DNA from: Streptococcus parasanguinis
GTDB taxonomy: Bacteria > Bacillota > Bacilli > Lactobacillales > Streptococcaceae
Reading direction: 5' to 3'
Length of the DNA: 64,000 bases
Assembly (NCBI RefSeq): GCF_031582885.1
Contig: NZ_CP133988.1
Span: 1,433,501 to 1,497,500, forward strand
The notes under the pieces are model-generated. The model saw nothing but the letters and a program-made list of their open reading frames with translations. It did no database searches and was not told the origin of the DNA. Shown one piece after another: positions 52,688-61,216 of the stretch (the stretch's first letter is position 1; each line of letters begins with the position of its first letter). Both the position numbers and the translations under genes were made by a program.

Positions 52688-54259
52688 TTATTTCCGTTTT
52701 TTCTTATTTTTGCGCATTTGTTTGGCCATCTTGTTCATTGCCCGTTTCATCATAAATTCGCCGGCTTTTCCTTTGAGACCACCGCCAAACATTTGGCTCA
52801 TATCAGGCATTCCAGCGCCTCCACCAAGAGCTGACAAGTCAGGCATGCCACCTTGTCCCATCAAGCCTTCGAGGGCAGACATATCAGGCATTCCACCAGG
52901 CATATTCTTCGGCATGTTATTTGGATTGAGCCCCATTTGTTTCATCATCTTATTCATATCGCCAGAGAGGACGCCTTGCATCATCTGTTTGGCTTGGTTA
53001 AAGTCCTTGATGAATTTATTGACTTCGACAAAGCTATTTCCTGAACCAGCAGCAATCCGACGACGACGGCTTGGATTTAACAAATCTGGATTTTCTCGTT
53101 CAGCTGGGGTCATGGATGATACAATTGCACGTTTGCGAGCAATCTCTCGTTCATCGACCTTGAGGTTCTTCATAGCTGGATTGTTGGCCATACCTGGAAG
53201 CATCTTGAGCAGGTCTTCCATTGGTCCCATATTTTGAACTTGGTCTAATTGATCAATGAAATCGTTGAAGTCGAAGGTATTTTCCCGCATCTTCTCAGCG
53301 AGTTCAAGAGAGCGTTTCTCATCGTATTCTTGAGAAGCCTTCTCGATCAGTGTCAGCATATCCCCCATACCGAGGATCCGACCAGACATACGGTCTGGGT
53401 GGAAGGTTTCGATATCCGTGATTTTTTCACCAGTACCAGTGAACTTGATTGGTTTCCCAGTAATCTGACGGACAGAAAGGGCTGCACCACCACGGGTATC
53501 CCCATCGATCTTGGTCAAGATGACCCCAGTCACTTCGAGCTGTTCATTGAACTCACGCGCCACATTGGCCGCTTCTTGACCGATCATGGCATCGACAACC
53601 AAGAGGATTTCATTTGGTTCAGCAAGGGCTTTGACGTCACGCAACTCGCCCATGAGTTTTTCGTCGATTTGCAGACGACCAGCCGTATCGATCAAGACAT
53701 AGTCATTGTGGTTGGCTCTCGCTTGCTCCAAACCTTGACGAACGATCTCTACTGCAGGGACTTCTGTACCAAGTGAGAAGACAGGGACATTGATCTGTTG
53801 ACCAAGGGTCTTCAACTGGTCGATGGCTGCTGGACGATAGATATCGGCCGCAATCATCAAAGGACGTGCATTCTCTTCCTTGACCAATTTGTTGGCTAAT
53901 TTACCCGCAAAAGTTGTTTTACCAGCCCCTTGAAGACCGACCATCATGATAATGGTTGGAATCTTTGGAGATTTGATAATTTCTGCTGTTTCTGAACCCA
54001 GAATCGCTGTCAATTCTTCATCAACAATCTTCACGATTTGTTGGGCAGGGTTCAAGGTTTCGATGACTTCATGACCTACAGCCCGTTCGCGGACCCGTTT
54101 GATGAAGTCTTTTACAACAGGAAGGGCAACGTCGGCCTCTAAGAGGGCTAGACGAATCTCTTTGGTTGCCTCTTGGACATCCGGTTCAGAGATTTTCCCT
54201 TTCTTACGAAGATTTTTAAAGACGTTTTGTAAACGTTCGGTTAAACTTTCAAATGCCAT
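52688..54259 (-). CDS. ffh: Signal recognition particle protein Ffh
   Basis: 523 residues: N domain, GTPase G domain (GLQGAGKTT; DTAGRLQID; TKIDGDTRGG; RILGMGD), and a C-terminal M domain rich in methionine and glycine (GGMPDMSALEGLMGQ, ending in a lysine-rich tail). Ffh binds signal peptides and 4.5S RNA and delivers ribosomes to FtsY. GGAGAAAG precedes ATG 54259. ylxM lies upstream with a small ORF between. Confidence 0.97.
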   Translation of the reverse strand: MAFESLTERLQNVFKNLRKKGKISEPDVQEATKEIRLALLEADVALPVVKDFIKRVRERAVGHEVIETLNPAQQIVKIVDEELTAILGSETAEIIKSPKIPTIIMMVGLQGAGKTTFAGKLANKLVKEENARPLMIAADIYRPAAIDQLKTLGQQINVPVFSLGTEVPAVEIVRQGLEQARANHNDYVLIDTAGRLQIDEKLMGELRDVKALAEPNEILLVVDAMIGQEAANVAREFNEQLEVTGVILTKIDGDTRGGAALSVRQITGKPIKFTGTGEKITDIETFHPDRMSGRILGMGDMLTLIEKASQEYDEKRSLELAEKMRENTFDFNDFIDQLDQVQNMGPMEDLLKMLPGMANNPAMKNLKVDEREIARKRAIVSSMTPAERENPDLLNPSRRRRIAAGSGNSFVEVNKFIKDFNQAKQMMQGVLSGDMNKMMKQMGLNPNNMPKNMPGGMPDMSALEGLMGQGGMPDLSALGGGAGMPDMSQMFGGGLKGKAGEFMMKRAMNKMAKQMRKNKKKRK

Positions 54260-54277
54260 ACTCTTTCTCCTAGTTTT

Positions 54278-54493
54278 TCAATTCAGTGGAAATCGTCCGA
54301 AATGTTGCAAACATTCTAGTTCTTCGGGTGTGACTTCTTTCATGATTTCATTTGGATATCCCCAACAGCTAAAACCTATTTGCATAGCTTTGGAGATATC
54401 ATTGGGCGAGATAATCTGTAGTCGAGTAGGAAATACTTCCTGTGCGACTAATAGTTTGCAAGGTATTCCTTGATAAATGACGAGACTGCCCAT
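54278..54493 (-). CDS. Small protein between ylxM and ffh
   Basis: 71 residues (MGSLVIYQGIPCKLLVAQEVF...LECLQHFGRFPLN), soluble. It overlaps the ylxM stop by a few bases or directly abuts it, and ends 18 bases before ffh. A GAGAGTG ribosome-like site precedes ATG 54493. I do not recognise the family. The frame is fully open and looks like coding sequence, but confirmation needs homologues. Confidence 0.55.
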   Translation of the reverse strand: MGSLVIYQGIPCKLLVAQEVFPTRLQIISPNDISKAMQIGFSCWGYPNEIMKEVTPEELECLQHFGRFPLN

Positions 54494-54495
54494 AA

Positions 54496-54828
54496 TCACT
54501 CTCGATTGTCAATGCTTGATAAAATTTCAACCTGCTCTTGTAGAAAAGTATCTTCCGGATAGCGTTCTAAAATCTGATCAAAAATCTGGCTGCGTACAAT
54601 GTAATCGGAATACATATGGAGTTTCATTTCGTAATCTTCCAAAATCTTTTCTGTACGTTTAATATTGTCATAGACCGCTTGACGGCTCACTCCAAACTCT
54701 TCTGCAATCTCAGCCAAGCTGTAGTCATCTGCGTAGTAGAGCTCGATGTAGTTCATCTGCTTGTCCGTCAAGAGCGCTGCATAAAACTCAAAGAGCGCAT
54801 TCATTCGGTTGGTTTTCTCAATTTCCAT
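54496..54828 (-). CDS. ylxM: YlxM, SRP-associated HTH protein
   Basis: 110 residues. It has a sigma-70 region 4-like helix-turn-helix ([25 protein letters not shown]). YlxM modulates SRP RNA binding and GTPase in streptococci and is co-transcribed with ffh. Start 54828 ([13 protein letters not shown]) matches the typical protein. A TATAAT box at 54841-54836 lies only 7 bases before it, so the mRNA may be leaderless. Confidence 0.93.
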   Translation of the reverse strand: MEIEKTNRMNALFEFYAALLTDKQMNYIELYYADDYSLAEIAEEFGVSRQAVYDNIKRTEKILEDYEMKLHMYSDYIVRSQIFDQILERYPEDTFLQEQVEILSSIDNRE

Positions 54829-54835
54829 ACCTTTC

Positions 54836-54869
54836 ATTATATCAAAAAAGCCCGCTAAAGACTAGCGGG
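54836..54869 (-). promoter_or_regulatory. ylxM-ffh extended -10 promoter fused to a terminator
   Basis: On -, a stem CCCGCTA/TAGCGGG with T-run (54869-54845) ends transcription of the ketosynthase cluster, and its T-run is followed directly by TGA-TATAAT (54844-54836). The transcription start would fall at or one base before the ylxM ATG. The -35 region is weak. Confidence 0.55.
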
Positions 54870-54908
54870 ACTTGATGCTTTTTGAGCTTGAAATAAGAGG
54901 ATTCATCA

Positions 54909-55853
54909 TTAAAGTTTCAGTGCCAACATATTGACCGTCATCCCTGCTGCAGTTCCCATCAAGAAGATGGTATCTCCTTCCTTCACATAGCCATGATCCA
55001 GTGCATAGGCTAGGCCGAAAGGTACGGCTACCGAAACCATATTTCCATAATCACTGACAATATTGAGGTACTTGTCTTTGCTGACGCCCAATTTGTCCAT
55101 GACAAGTGGTAAGGCACGGCTTGCTTGGTGAGGAATAATATAGTCTACAGCATCTTTAGAAATGCCTGATTTCTCTTGGAATTCTTGGAACATTTCTGGA
55201 ATAACACGGGCAGAAAGCAAAAGAATCTTCTTCCCTTTCATATCAAACATGAAATCAGTCTTGGTTGCTTCAGAGTACAATTTCGGATGATAAGCTGTCA
55301 AACCACCACGAATTTCAGTATCATGGGCTCCCTCAGACCAGGTACGTTGCATACTGGCAATGATTCCTTTATCTTCCTTTGTTGCTTCAAAAATAAAGGC
55401 TGCAGCTCCATCACTAAACAATTCAAAGCTTTCTTTTTGTTTAGGATTCAGCCCTAGGCTCCCTACTTCACTAGATACAATCAGAACCCGTTGGTATTCA
55501 CCACCTTCAATCAGATAAGAAACAGTGCTTAAAGCAGATACAAAACTGGTACAAGTGGTATTGATATCCATAGCAGGAATCGTCAGTCCCTTGGCCACGC
55601 GCTCATGGATCAGAGCTGCTGTACAAGGAATGGGCTGAACGCCAACAGCACTAGCCGAAACCAGGCAGTCGATGTCTGCCATTTCAAGCCCCGCATGGTT
55701 TAAAGCCGCTTCAATCGCACGCGCTGCAAGATCAATCTGTGTTTCTTCTCCTTCTTTCACGCGGTAACGAGTCTGGTCTTTGAAAGTTACGGTATGAGCT
55801 GGAAGCGCTGTTCCATAGCCTTTAATTTGCAAATGTCTTTTTACAGTAGTCAT
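54909..55853 (-). CDS. Ketosynthase III-like condensing enzyme
   Basis: 314 residues of the FabH/thiolase fold. Active-site Cys in DINTTCTSF, His in PHQASR and Asn-like site in DYGNMVSVAVPFG. It is last in a five-gene - operon that contains no ACP gene, so an acyl-CoA or activated-acid substrate is likely. In OleA-type enzymes a related fold joins two acyl chains; that parallel is inference. Start ATG 55853 follows GGAGAA. Confidence 0.82.
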   Translation of the reverse strand: MTTVKRHLQIKGYGTALPAHTVTFKDQTRYRVKEGEETQIDLAARAIEAALNHAGLEMADIDCLVSASAVGVQPIPCTAALIHERVAKGLTIPAMDINTTCTSFVSALSTVSYLIEGGEYQRVLIVSSEVGSLGLNPKQKESFELFSDGAAAFIFEATKEDKGIIASMQRTWSEGAHDTEIRGGLTAYHPKLYSEATKTDFMFDMKGKKILLLSARVIPEMFQEFQEKSGISKDAVDYIIPHQASRALPLVMDKLGVSKDKYLNIVSDYGNMVSVAVPFGLAYALDHGYVKEGDTIFLMGTAAGMTVNMLALKL

Positions 55854-55865
55854 AGGATTCTCCTT

Positions 55866-57131
55866 TTATTGAAGTCGTTGAACACGTTTTAATTTACGTG
55901 TTGGGTCCCATTGGTAATCGATAAATTGAATACTTGGGAGAATGAATTGTTTCTGCTGAGCTAAGAGTTCGAATTGAGCAAAGATCGCTTGCTCCATAGA
56001 CTCTGTCCGGTGACTCAAGGCAATGGTAATGGATCCATCTGCCAACTGAGTTACTTGATAGTCCTGAATATTTTCGACAAAGAGAATGCACCGTCGAATA
56101 AAATCCGGATAGATCATCTGGCTACTGCCATCTTCTTTTTTGAAATAGAAGATATCGTCCGATCGTCCTTCGATCTTTGCGATTCGAGTAAAGACGGAAC
56201 CACAAGGGCAAGGAGACTTTTCTTCCACCAAAATATCATTGAGGCGGTAGCGATAGATAGGTTGACTGGTTCGTTTGAAATCCGTAATAATCGGATAAAA
56301 GCGGCTATCATCAAGATACTCTTTTTCGACATACAAAATATCTTCGTTGAGATGTAGATTGCCTTCTGAACAGGTACAAGCTAAAAATCCCTCTGTCGCT
56401 TGGTAGACCTGATCAACCTTGTCTAGTTGAAAAGCTTTGGCGATGGTCTGAGCATCTCGATCTTCTAGAATCTCTGCGACAGAAACAACCTTGACAGGTT
56501 GGATCGCAAGTTGCTGATTGCTGACATAGTTAGCTAACTCAATCAAGGTCGAAGCTGGTGCGACTACAATGGTTGGTTGATAGTCTTTGAGACGCTCTAA
56601 ATGCTCCTTGCTATCCTTGAAAATATCAAAATATTCCAAGCGAATCAGGCCTGAATTAATGGTTTGATAGAGTTCATTGTCCGCTCGTAAGAAAAAGGCA
56701 ATGCGATGACCAAAGAGTTTTCCTTTTGGCAGCATCTTGGCTAAGATCGCTGCGGCCCACATACTTCTTTCTTTTTCTGTGGTGACAAAAACTCCTCGGT
56801 GGCCGGAGGTTCCAGAAGACAAGCCTACTGCTACCTCTCCATTCATCTCGGTAAAATTTCGCGTTTGTTCTCCGCGAATCGCCATCTCTAAAGCCTGATC
56901 TCGATCCAGCCCTAGGGTATTGAGTTCATTGAAATGTGACATCATGAAGGTTTTATCCATGGTCCCAAAGGATTCGGGAGAACGGGTTTGAAAATAGGGA
57001 GATTGAGAAGTGATAAAAGCATGGTAGCGTGCCAATTGCTTATCTTGGTATCGCTTCAAGGCTTCTTTTGAACGGAATCGGTGGCACCATCTGGTTTCAA
57101 TAAAGGTTTTCAGAAAGACTGTTTTTTTCAT
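55866..57131 (-). CDS. Adenylate-forming enzyme (F390-synthetase-related)
   Basis: 421 residues resembling the F390 synthetase / PaaK-like adenylating family. Adenylation core: VGLSSGTSGHRGVFV (P-loop-like), VYQATEGFLACTCSEG, YRYRLNDIL and C-terminal KREKRVQRLQ-like end. It should activate a carboxylate as an acyl-AMP. The start ATG 57131 overlaps the MBL gene by 35 bases. In this cluster it may act like OleC. Confidence 0.78.
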   Translation of the reverse strand: MKKTVFLKTFIETRWCHRFRSKEALKRYQDKQLARYHAFITSQSPYFQTRSPESFGTMDKTFMMSHFNELNTLGLDRDQALEMAIRGEQTRNFTEMNGEVAVGLSSGTSGHRGVFVTTEKERSMWAAAILAKMLPKGKLFGHRIAFFLRADNELYQTINSGLIRLEYFDIFKDSKEHLERLKDYQPTIVVAPASTLIELANYVSNQQLAIQPVKVVSVAEILEDRDAQTIAKAFQLDKVDQVYQATEGFLACTCSEGNLHLNEDILYVEKEYLDDSRFYPIITDFKRTSQPIYRYRLNDILVEEKSPCPCGSVFTRIAKIEGRSDDIFYFKKEDGSSQMIYPDFIRRCILFVENIQDYQVTQLADGSITIALSHRTESMEQAIFAQFELLAQQKQFILPSIQFIDYQWDPTRKLKRVQRLQ

Positions 57132-57924
57132 TTAAAATCCTTTCAATCCGATCTTGTGGGTCGTGGCTGACCACAACTTGAATGCCATCTTGCAAGAGTG
57201 TTTCCAGCAAATCAGCTCCTTTTAAATAAGCCTTCTTATCATCCTGAACCAAGGAAGGAATGAGACGCATTTGCCGTGTGAAAGGCAAAAGGTCTACTCC
57301 CCAAGAAAGATCCGCTCCGATAAAGAGTTTGAGCTCATCCAGATAAAGACAACCTTGCCCTCTCGCATGTCCATCGATAGACGATACAAGAATGCTCCCA
57401 TCACCAAAAAGATCCGCAGTCGGGCGATATGGGAAAGTAGGATGCCTTTGATCTGCTTTGAGACAAGTCACCCGATCTTTGAAATCAGCTGGCAAAAACT
57501 CTTTAAAAATCAGATCTTTAAATTTCGGTTTTTGGTACACCTCATAGACTTCCTGGGTAACAAAGAAATGAGCATTTGGAAAAAGTGCTGCTCCACCGAG
57601 ATGATCAGGGTGCAAATGCGAAAGAATCACATAAGTAATTTCTGCCGGATCAATCCCACGCTCTCGCAATAAATAATCGATCTGGTCTTCTTTTTTCATT
57701 TGCATTGGTGTGGCTAGACGGTACCAGAAATACCGAGCTTTTTTCTTAATCTCGTAGTGATACCCGGTATCGTACAAAATATAACCTTTTTCACGATGAT
57801 GAATCAAAAAGACACCTGCCGGAAATTGCATTTTTTCATTTGGAATTCCTTTAAATAAGAGACCAGAATGACTGCTACAATAGCCTGCTGGAAAATAATC
57901 AATGCGCTTGATCATGTTGGACAT
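57097..57924 (-). CDS. Metallo-beta-lactamase fold hydrolase
   Basis: 275 residues. Metal-binding motif SHLHPDHLGG, later GHARGQG and GADLSWG. A diverse hydrolase family; quorum-quenching lactonases also have this motif. ATG 57924 is chosen because GAAGGG lies upstream; the longer frame to 57945 starts within the SDR gene. It overlaps the SDR gene by 26 bases, so the genes are coupled. A lactone or thioester substrate is possible. Confidence 0.82.
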   Translation of the reverse strand: MSNMIKRIDYFPAGYCSSHSGLLFKGIPNEKMQFPAGVFLIHHREKGYILYDTGYHYEIKKKARYFWYRLATPMQMKKEDQIDYLLRERGIDPAEITYVILSHLHPDHLGGAALFPNAHFFVTQEVYEVYQKPKFKDLIFKEFLPADFKDRVTCLKADQRHPTFPYRPTADLFGDGSILVSSIDGHARGQGCLYLDELKLFIGADLSWGVDLLPFTRQMRLIPSLVQDDKKAYLKGADLLETLLQDGIQVVVSHDPQDRIERILNEKNSLSENLY

Positions 57925-58876
57925 AGTTGTCAATCCCTTCTTCAATAGTCATTTTTGGATAGTAGCCAAGTTCGGTTTGGGCCTTTTGAATATCGAGGGT
58001 TTGGCTATATCGAAGGAGATAATAGGTATAGCGAGTCAATGGAGGTTCAGTTTTCAGATGGAATAATCGATACACTCCTTCAAGGCTATAGGCCGCACCT
58101 GCTACAAGACCTGCCGGAATTTTCCGATAGCGAATCGGCTCTCCCAATCCCTTTAGTGTGGTTTCGATCAAATACTTAAAGGTCTTTGGTTCCCCATTTG
58201 TAATATTATAAACCTGCCCGTGTGCTTCTTTTGCTTCCAGAGCCAAGCGAATGGCTAGGGCAACATTTTCCACACAGGTCATATCCATGAGCTGCTCTCC
58301 TCCTCGAATCAAAGGAATTCCAATTTTTCGACTGAGGCGTAAGACACGAGGCAAAATGCTGGTATCCCCCACACCAAATAATCCTCTAGGACGCAAGATG
58401 ATACTTGGCACATCCGGATAGTCAGAAAAAAGTTTTTCAGACGCCAATTTACTTCGGATGTAATTGTTGAGGTGATTTTCTTTTGGAGCATCACTTTCCA
58501 TGATGTTTAATTGATCTTTTCCAGCTGCGTAAATACTAGGAGAAGATACGTAAACCAAGCGTTTTACCGCATATTCACGGCACAATTCAAGGACATTTTT
58601 AGTGCCAACTACATTCGCCTGATAGAAGGCCTTCCAAGGCCCCCAGGCAGTGGATAAAGCTCCAGCGTGAACCACAGCATCAACAGACTGAAAGGCTTGT
58701 CTTACTTCCTCTATAGAGCTCAAATCCCCTTTCACAAATTGGACGCGCTCATTTTCCAGGGCCTTTCCAATCATTTCATTTCGGCCAAAAGCTACAATGG
58801 AATAGTCGTGATCTAATAACTCTTCGATCACGTATTTTCCAAGGAAGCCAGTCGCACCTGTTACAAGAATTTTCAT
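57899..58876 (-). CDS. NAD(P)-dependent SDR / epimerase-like reductase
   Basis: 325 residues, extended SDR family: MKILVTGATGFLGKYV (cofactor motif), a catalytic segment YVSSPSIYA...NNYIRSKLASEKLF (YxxxK-like: YIRSK). Members reduce 3-keto groups (OleD-like) or epimerise sugars. Its ATG overlaps the glycosyltransferase stop (ATGA). Confidence 0.85.
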   Translation of the reverse strand: MKILVTGATGFLGKYVIEELLDHDYSIVAFGRNEMIGKALENERVQFVKGDLSSIEEVRQAFQSVDAVVHAGALSTAWGPWKAFYQANVVGTKNVLELCREYAVKRLVYVSSPSIYAAGKDQLNIMESDAPKENHLNNYIRSKLASEKLFSDYPDVPSIILRPRGLFGVGDTSILPRVLRLSRKIGIPLIRGGEQLMDMTCVENVALAIRLALEAKEAHGQVYNITNGEPKTFKYLIETTLKGLGEPIRYRKIPAGLVAGAAYSLEGVYRLFHLKTEPPLTRYTYYLLRYSQTLDIQKAQTELGYYPKMTIEEGIDNYVQHDQAH

Positions 58877-60150
58877 AGTTTCCCATCCGTTCCACGTCTT
58901 AATAATCGTTGAATCTCAAACTCCAAGGTATCCAACGGCTTGTAGGTTTTTGAAAGTTTGTTTAGTCTTTCTAACTTTTCCCAAGATTCTTTTTCTAATA
59001 GAGCCTTAAAACCTGCTTGAATCTCTTCGGTGCGATTGCGATGTGCTTGAAAAGCAATTCCTGCTTCTACTCCTCGAATCGCATAGTCAAATTGGTCATA
59101 ATCATGTGGCAAGATCAAGGCTGGTTTTTTAAATTCGATACACTGATAAAAGATTCCAGCTCCTCCATGGTGAATGACATAGTCCATCTGCGGAATATAT
59201 TCTTTGTAGGGTAGATAAGAGACAACCGTCACATTTGGCGCTACTTCTTCTTCAGAGAATTCCTTTGCCCCATCTCCAAGAGTGACAAAAAAGTGACATT
59301 CTGGATGCTCTTTGGCCAACTGCTTGGTTTGTTCTAGCAAATTCTCCTTCGCCCAAGGCAACTGGGTTCCACATGTCACGAGTACCTTCGTCTTGTCCTC
59401 GTAAGGACTGAGATCTAAAGGATAATCTTCAGCTTTTTCAAGAGAAGTTCCCAAAGGGCCAAGCCACGCATATTGATGAGGGAAGTGTGTCTTCAACTCT
59501 AGCTCCATCATCCCAATTCCAAAGATGGCATAAGGAGAGTAGATGGTCTCCACTCCATTTTGATTGTACAACTTGAAATTGTAACGTTTTAAGCGTTTGC
59601 GTAAGAGGAAAGCCCCACAGTATTTTCCAATGCGCGTGAGTTTACGGCATAGTGCTTGAATCTTCTCTTCCTTCTTCGTACGCGCGACTCCCATCCCTCC
59701 GAAGAAGCAAGGAGGACCATAAGGAGTTTCGATTGCAAATTGTGTTGCCATGGTGGTAATCCAAGGAATTTCTAACTCTTCTGCCACAAAGCCTGCTGAT
59801 AGAGTGATAAAGTCAGCAATGACAATATCTGGACGGTTGACACGCCACTCCTCTAGCAATTGATCCGATACATGATTAATCAAATCAAGACTCCTGGACA
59901 ATTGCCGATAAGCTGAAAAGAGATTGTGTTTTTTATCGTTATTAGCCACACGTTCAAATTCTTCTACTTTGTCCTCTAGAATCGGAACGACCGTGAAGCC
60001 GAGACTTTCTGCGACGGCTTTTTTCTGAGGACCCGTGAAAACTCGGATTTCCATAGTTGGATCATCTAATAAGGGTTTAACGAGATTTAAAGTTGGGTAC
60101 AGATGCCCACTCAAGGGAACAGCTACCACATCGATTTTAATTTTTTTCAT
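58873..60150 (-). CDS. UDP-glycosyltransferase, MGT type
   Basis: 425 residues, GT-B fold: SGHLYPTLNLVKPLL at the N terminus, and the donor-binding HHGGAGIFYQ...PHDYDQFDYAIRGVEAGIAFQAHR at the C terminus. It transfers a sugar onto a lipid or small acceptor. It is the first gene of the cluster. An AGG ribosome site is close before ATG 60150. Confidence 0.88.
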   Translation of the reverse strand: MKKIKIDVVAVPLSGHLYPTLNLVKPLLDDPTMEIRVFTGPQKKAVAESLGFTVVPILEDKVEEFERVANNDKKHNLFSAYRQLSRSLDLINHVSDQLLEEWRVNRPDIVIADFITLSAGFVAEELEIPWITTMATQFAIETPYGPPCFFGGMGVARTKKEEKIQALCRKLTRIGKYCGAFLLRKRLKRYNFKLYNQNGVETIYSPYAIFGIGMMELELKTHFPHQYAWLGPLGTSLEKAEDYPLDLSPYEDKTKVLVTCGTQLPWAKENLLEQTKQLAKEHPECHFFVTLGDGAKEFSEEEVAPNVTVVSYLPYKEYIPQMDYVIHHGGAGIFYQCIEFKKPALILPHDYDQFDYAIRGVEAGIAFQAHRNRTEEIQAGFKALLEKESWEKLERLNKLSKTYKPLDTLEFEIQRLLRRGTDGKL

Positions 60151-60201
60151 TTTTTCCTGCCTTATATCTTTTTTTAGATCTAAAACTAGTTTCTATCTAT
60201 T

Positions 60202-60209
60202 AATTCGTA
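60202..60209 (-). promoter_or_regulatory. ComX-box-like sequence ahead of the biosynthetic cluster
   Basis: On -, a run of T residues then TACGAATT, one mismatch from the streptococcal com box TACGAATA. It lies about 50 bases before the glycosyltransferase start, the usual distance. It is in very AT-rich DNA, so it may be chance. Confidence 0.35.
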
Positions 60210-60389
60210 AAAAAAATCAAAAATTGAAGAAAAAATAAAATTTTTTTTAAAAATTTTTAAAAATTTTCAATGTTGCCTTTACTATCACTATTTAGAAAGA
60301 ATGATTTCAACCTAAAAAAGCTCCCAAATGCCAAAGAGAGTGAGCCTCTCACACATTTGAAGAGTTTTCTATTTTTACGATTTGCGAGC

Positions 60390-61088
60390 TTAGTTATTTT
60401 CTAAATAAAATTCGAACCGCTCGCCGACATACTGACTTTTTACATACTCAAAAGCCGTCCCATCTTCAAAATAGGAAACCTGTGTCAGACCTAAAATAGC
60501 CTGCCCTTTTGAAATCTGTAAGTACTCCGCAATCTTATCCTTGGCCAATCGCGCATAGATGGTCTGGTGCGACTTTCCAATCTTATAGCCATGACGCTCC
60601 AAGGTTTGGAAGAAATGGCTGGTAACCTCTTCACGATTGAAATTCTTAATAAATTTCTCTGGAATAGAGGCCACTTCATAAACAACAGGGATCCCATCGG
60701 CATACCGGACCCGCTCCATCCGAATGATGGTTTCTGTCTTATCAATGCCCAATTTGTCCACTTCTTGGAGGCTAGGAATGGTTTTACGGTAAGAAATCAC
60801 TTGGCTAGAAGGTTCCTTGCCTTGCGATTTCATAATTTCTGTAAAACTGGTTGTGCCTCGCATTTTTTCTTGGACGCGCGTGCTAGTGATAAATGTGCCA
60901 CTTCCTACTCGTCTTTCAAGCACTCCTTCTTCAACCAGAAGGGTAATGGCCTGACGAAGCGTCATCCGACTCACTTGAAATTTCTCAGCTAGATCGCGTT
61001 CGCTGGGAAGACGCTCCCCGATTTTCCATATTTTTTGATCAATCTCAGACTTAATCTGATCATGAATTTGAATGTAAGCTGGAATCAT
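60390..61088 (-). CDS. GntR-family regulator with UTRA domain
   Basis: 232 residues: winged helix (GERLPSERDLAEKFQVSRMTLRQAITLLVEEGVLERRVGSGTF) then a UTRA ligand domain (about 85-230). HutC/FadR-type proteins sense small metabolites. A GntR regulator next to guaA is conserved in streptococci. It reads away from guaA; the two may share regulation. Confidence 0.9.
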   Translation of the reverse strand: MIPAYIQIHDQIKSEIDQKIWKIGERLPSERDLAEKFQVSRMTLRQAITLLVEEGVLERRVGSGTFITSTRVQEKMRGTTSFTEIMKSQGKEPSSQVISYRKTIPSLQEVDKLGIDKTETIIRMERVRYADGIPVVYEVASIPEKFIKNFNREEVTSHFFQTLERHGYKIGKSHQTIYARLAKDKIAEYLQISKGQAILGLTQVSYFEDGTAFEYVKSQYVGERFEFYLENN

Positions 61089-61152
61089 AACCTTGCTCTT
61101 TCTCTGTGTTATCTCTATTGTAGCGTAAAATTCCTAATTCTTCAATCAGAGA

Positions 61153-61182
61153 TTGGTAAAGACAAGGCTTTTGTGTTAGAAT
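61153..61182 (+). promoter_or_regulatory. Promoter of guaA
   Basis: TTGGTA (61153-61158), 18-base spacer, TAGAAT (61177-61182) with TGT extension; about 34 bases to the start codon. Confidence 0.65.
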
Positions 61183-61216
61183 AGAGGAAAGTAAATTTCT
61201 TTAAGAAGGGGATAAG

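Noticed and set aside
52710..53776. Long open frames on + opposite ffh (175 codons each)
   Set aside because: They lie on the opposite strand of ffh and have atypical composition; they are shadows.
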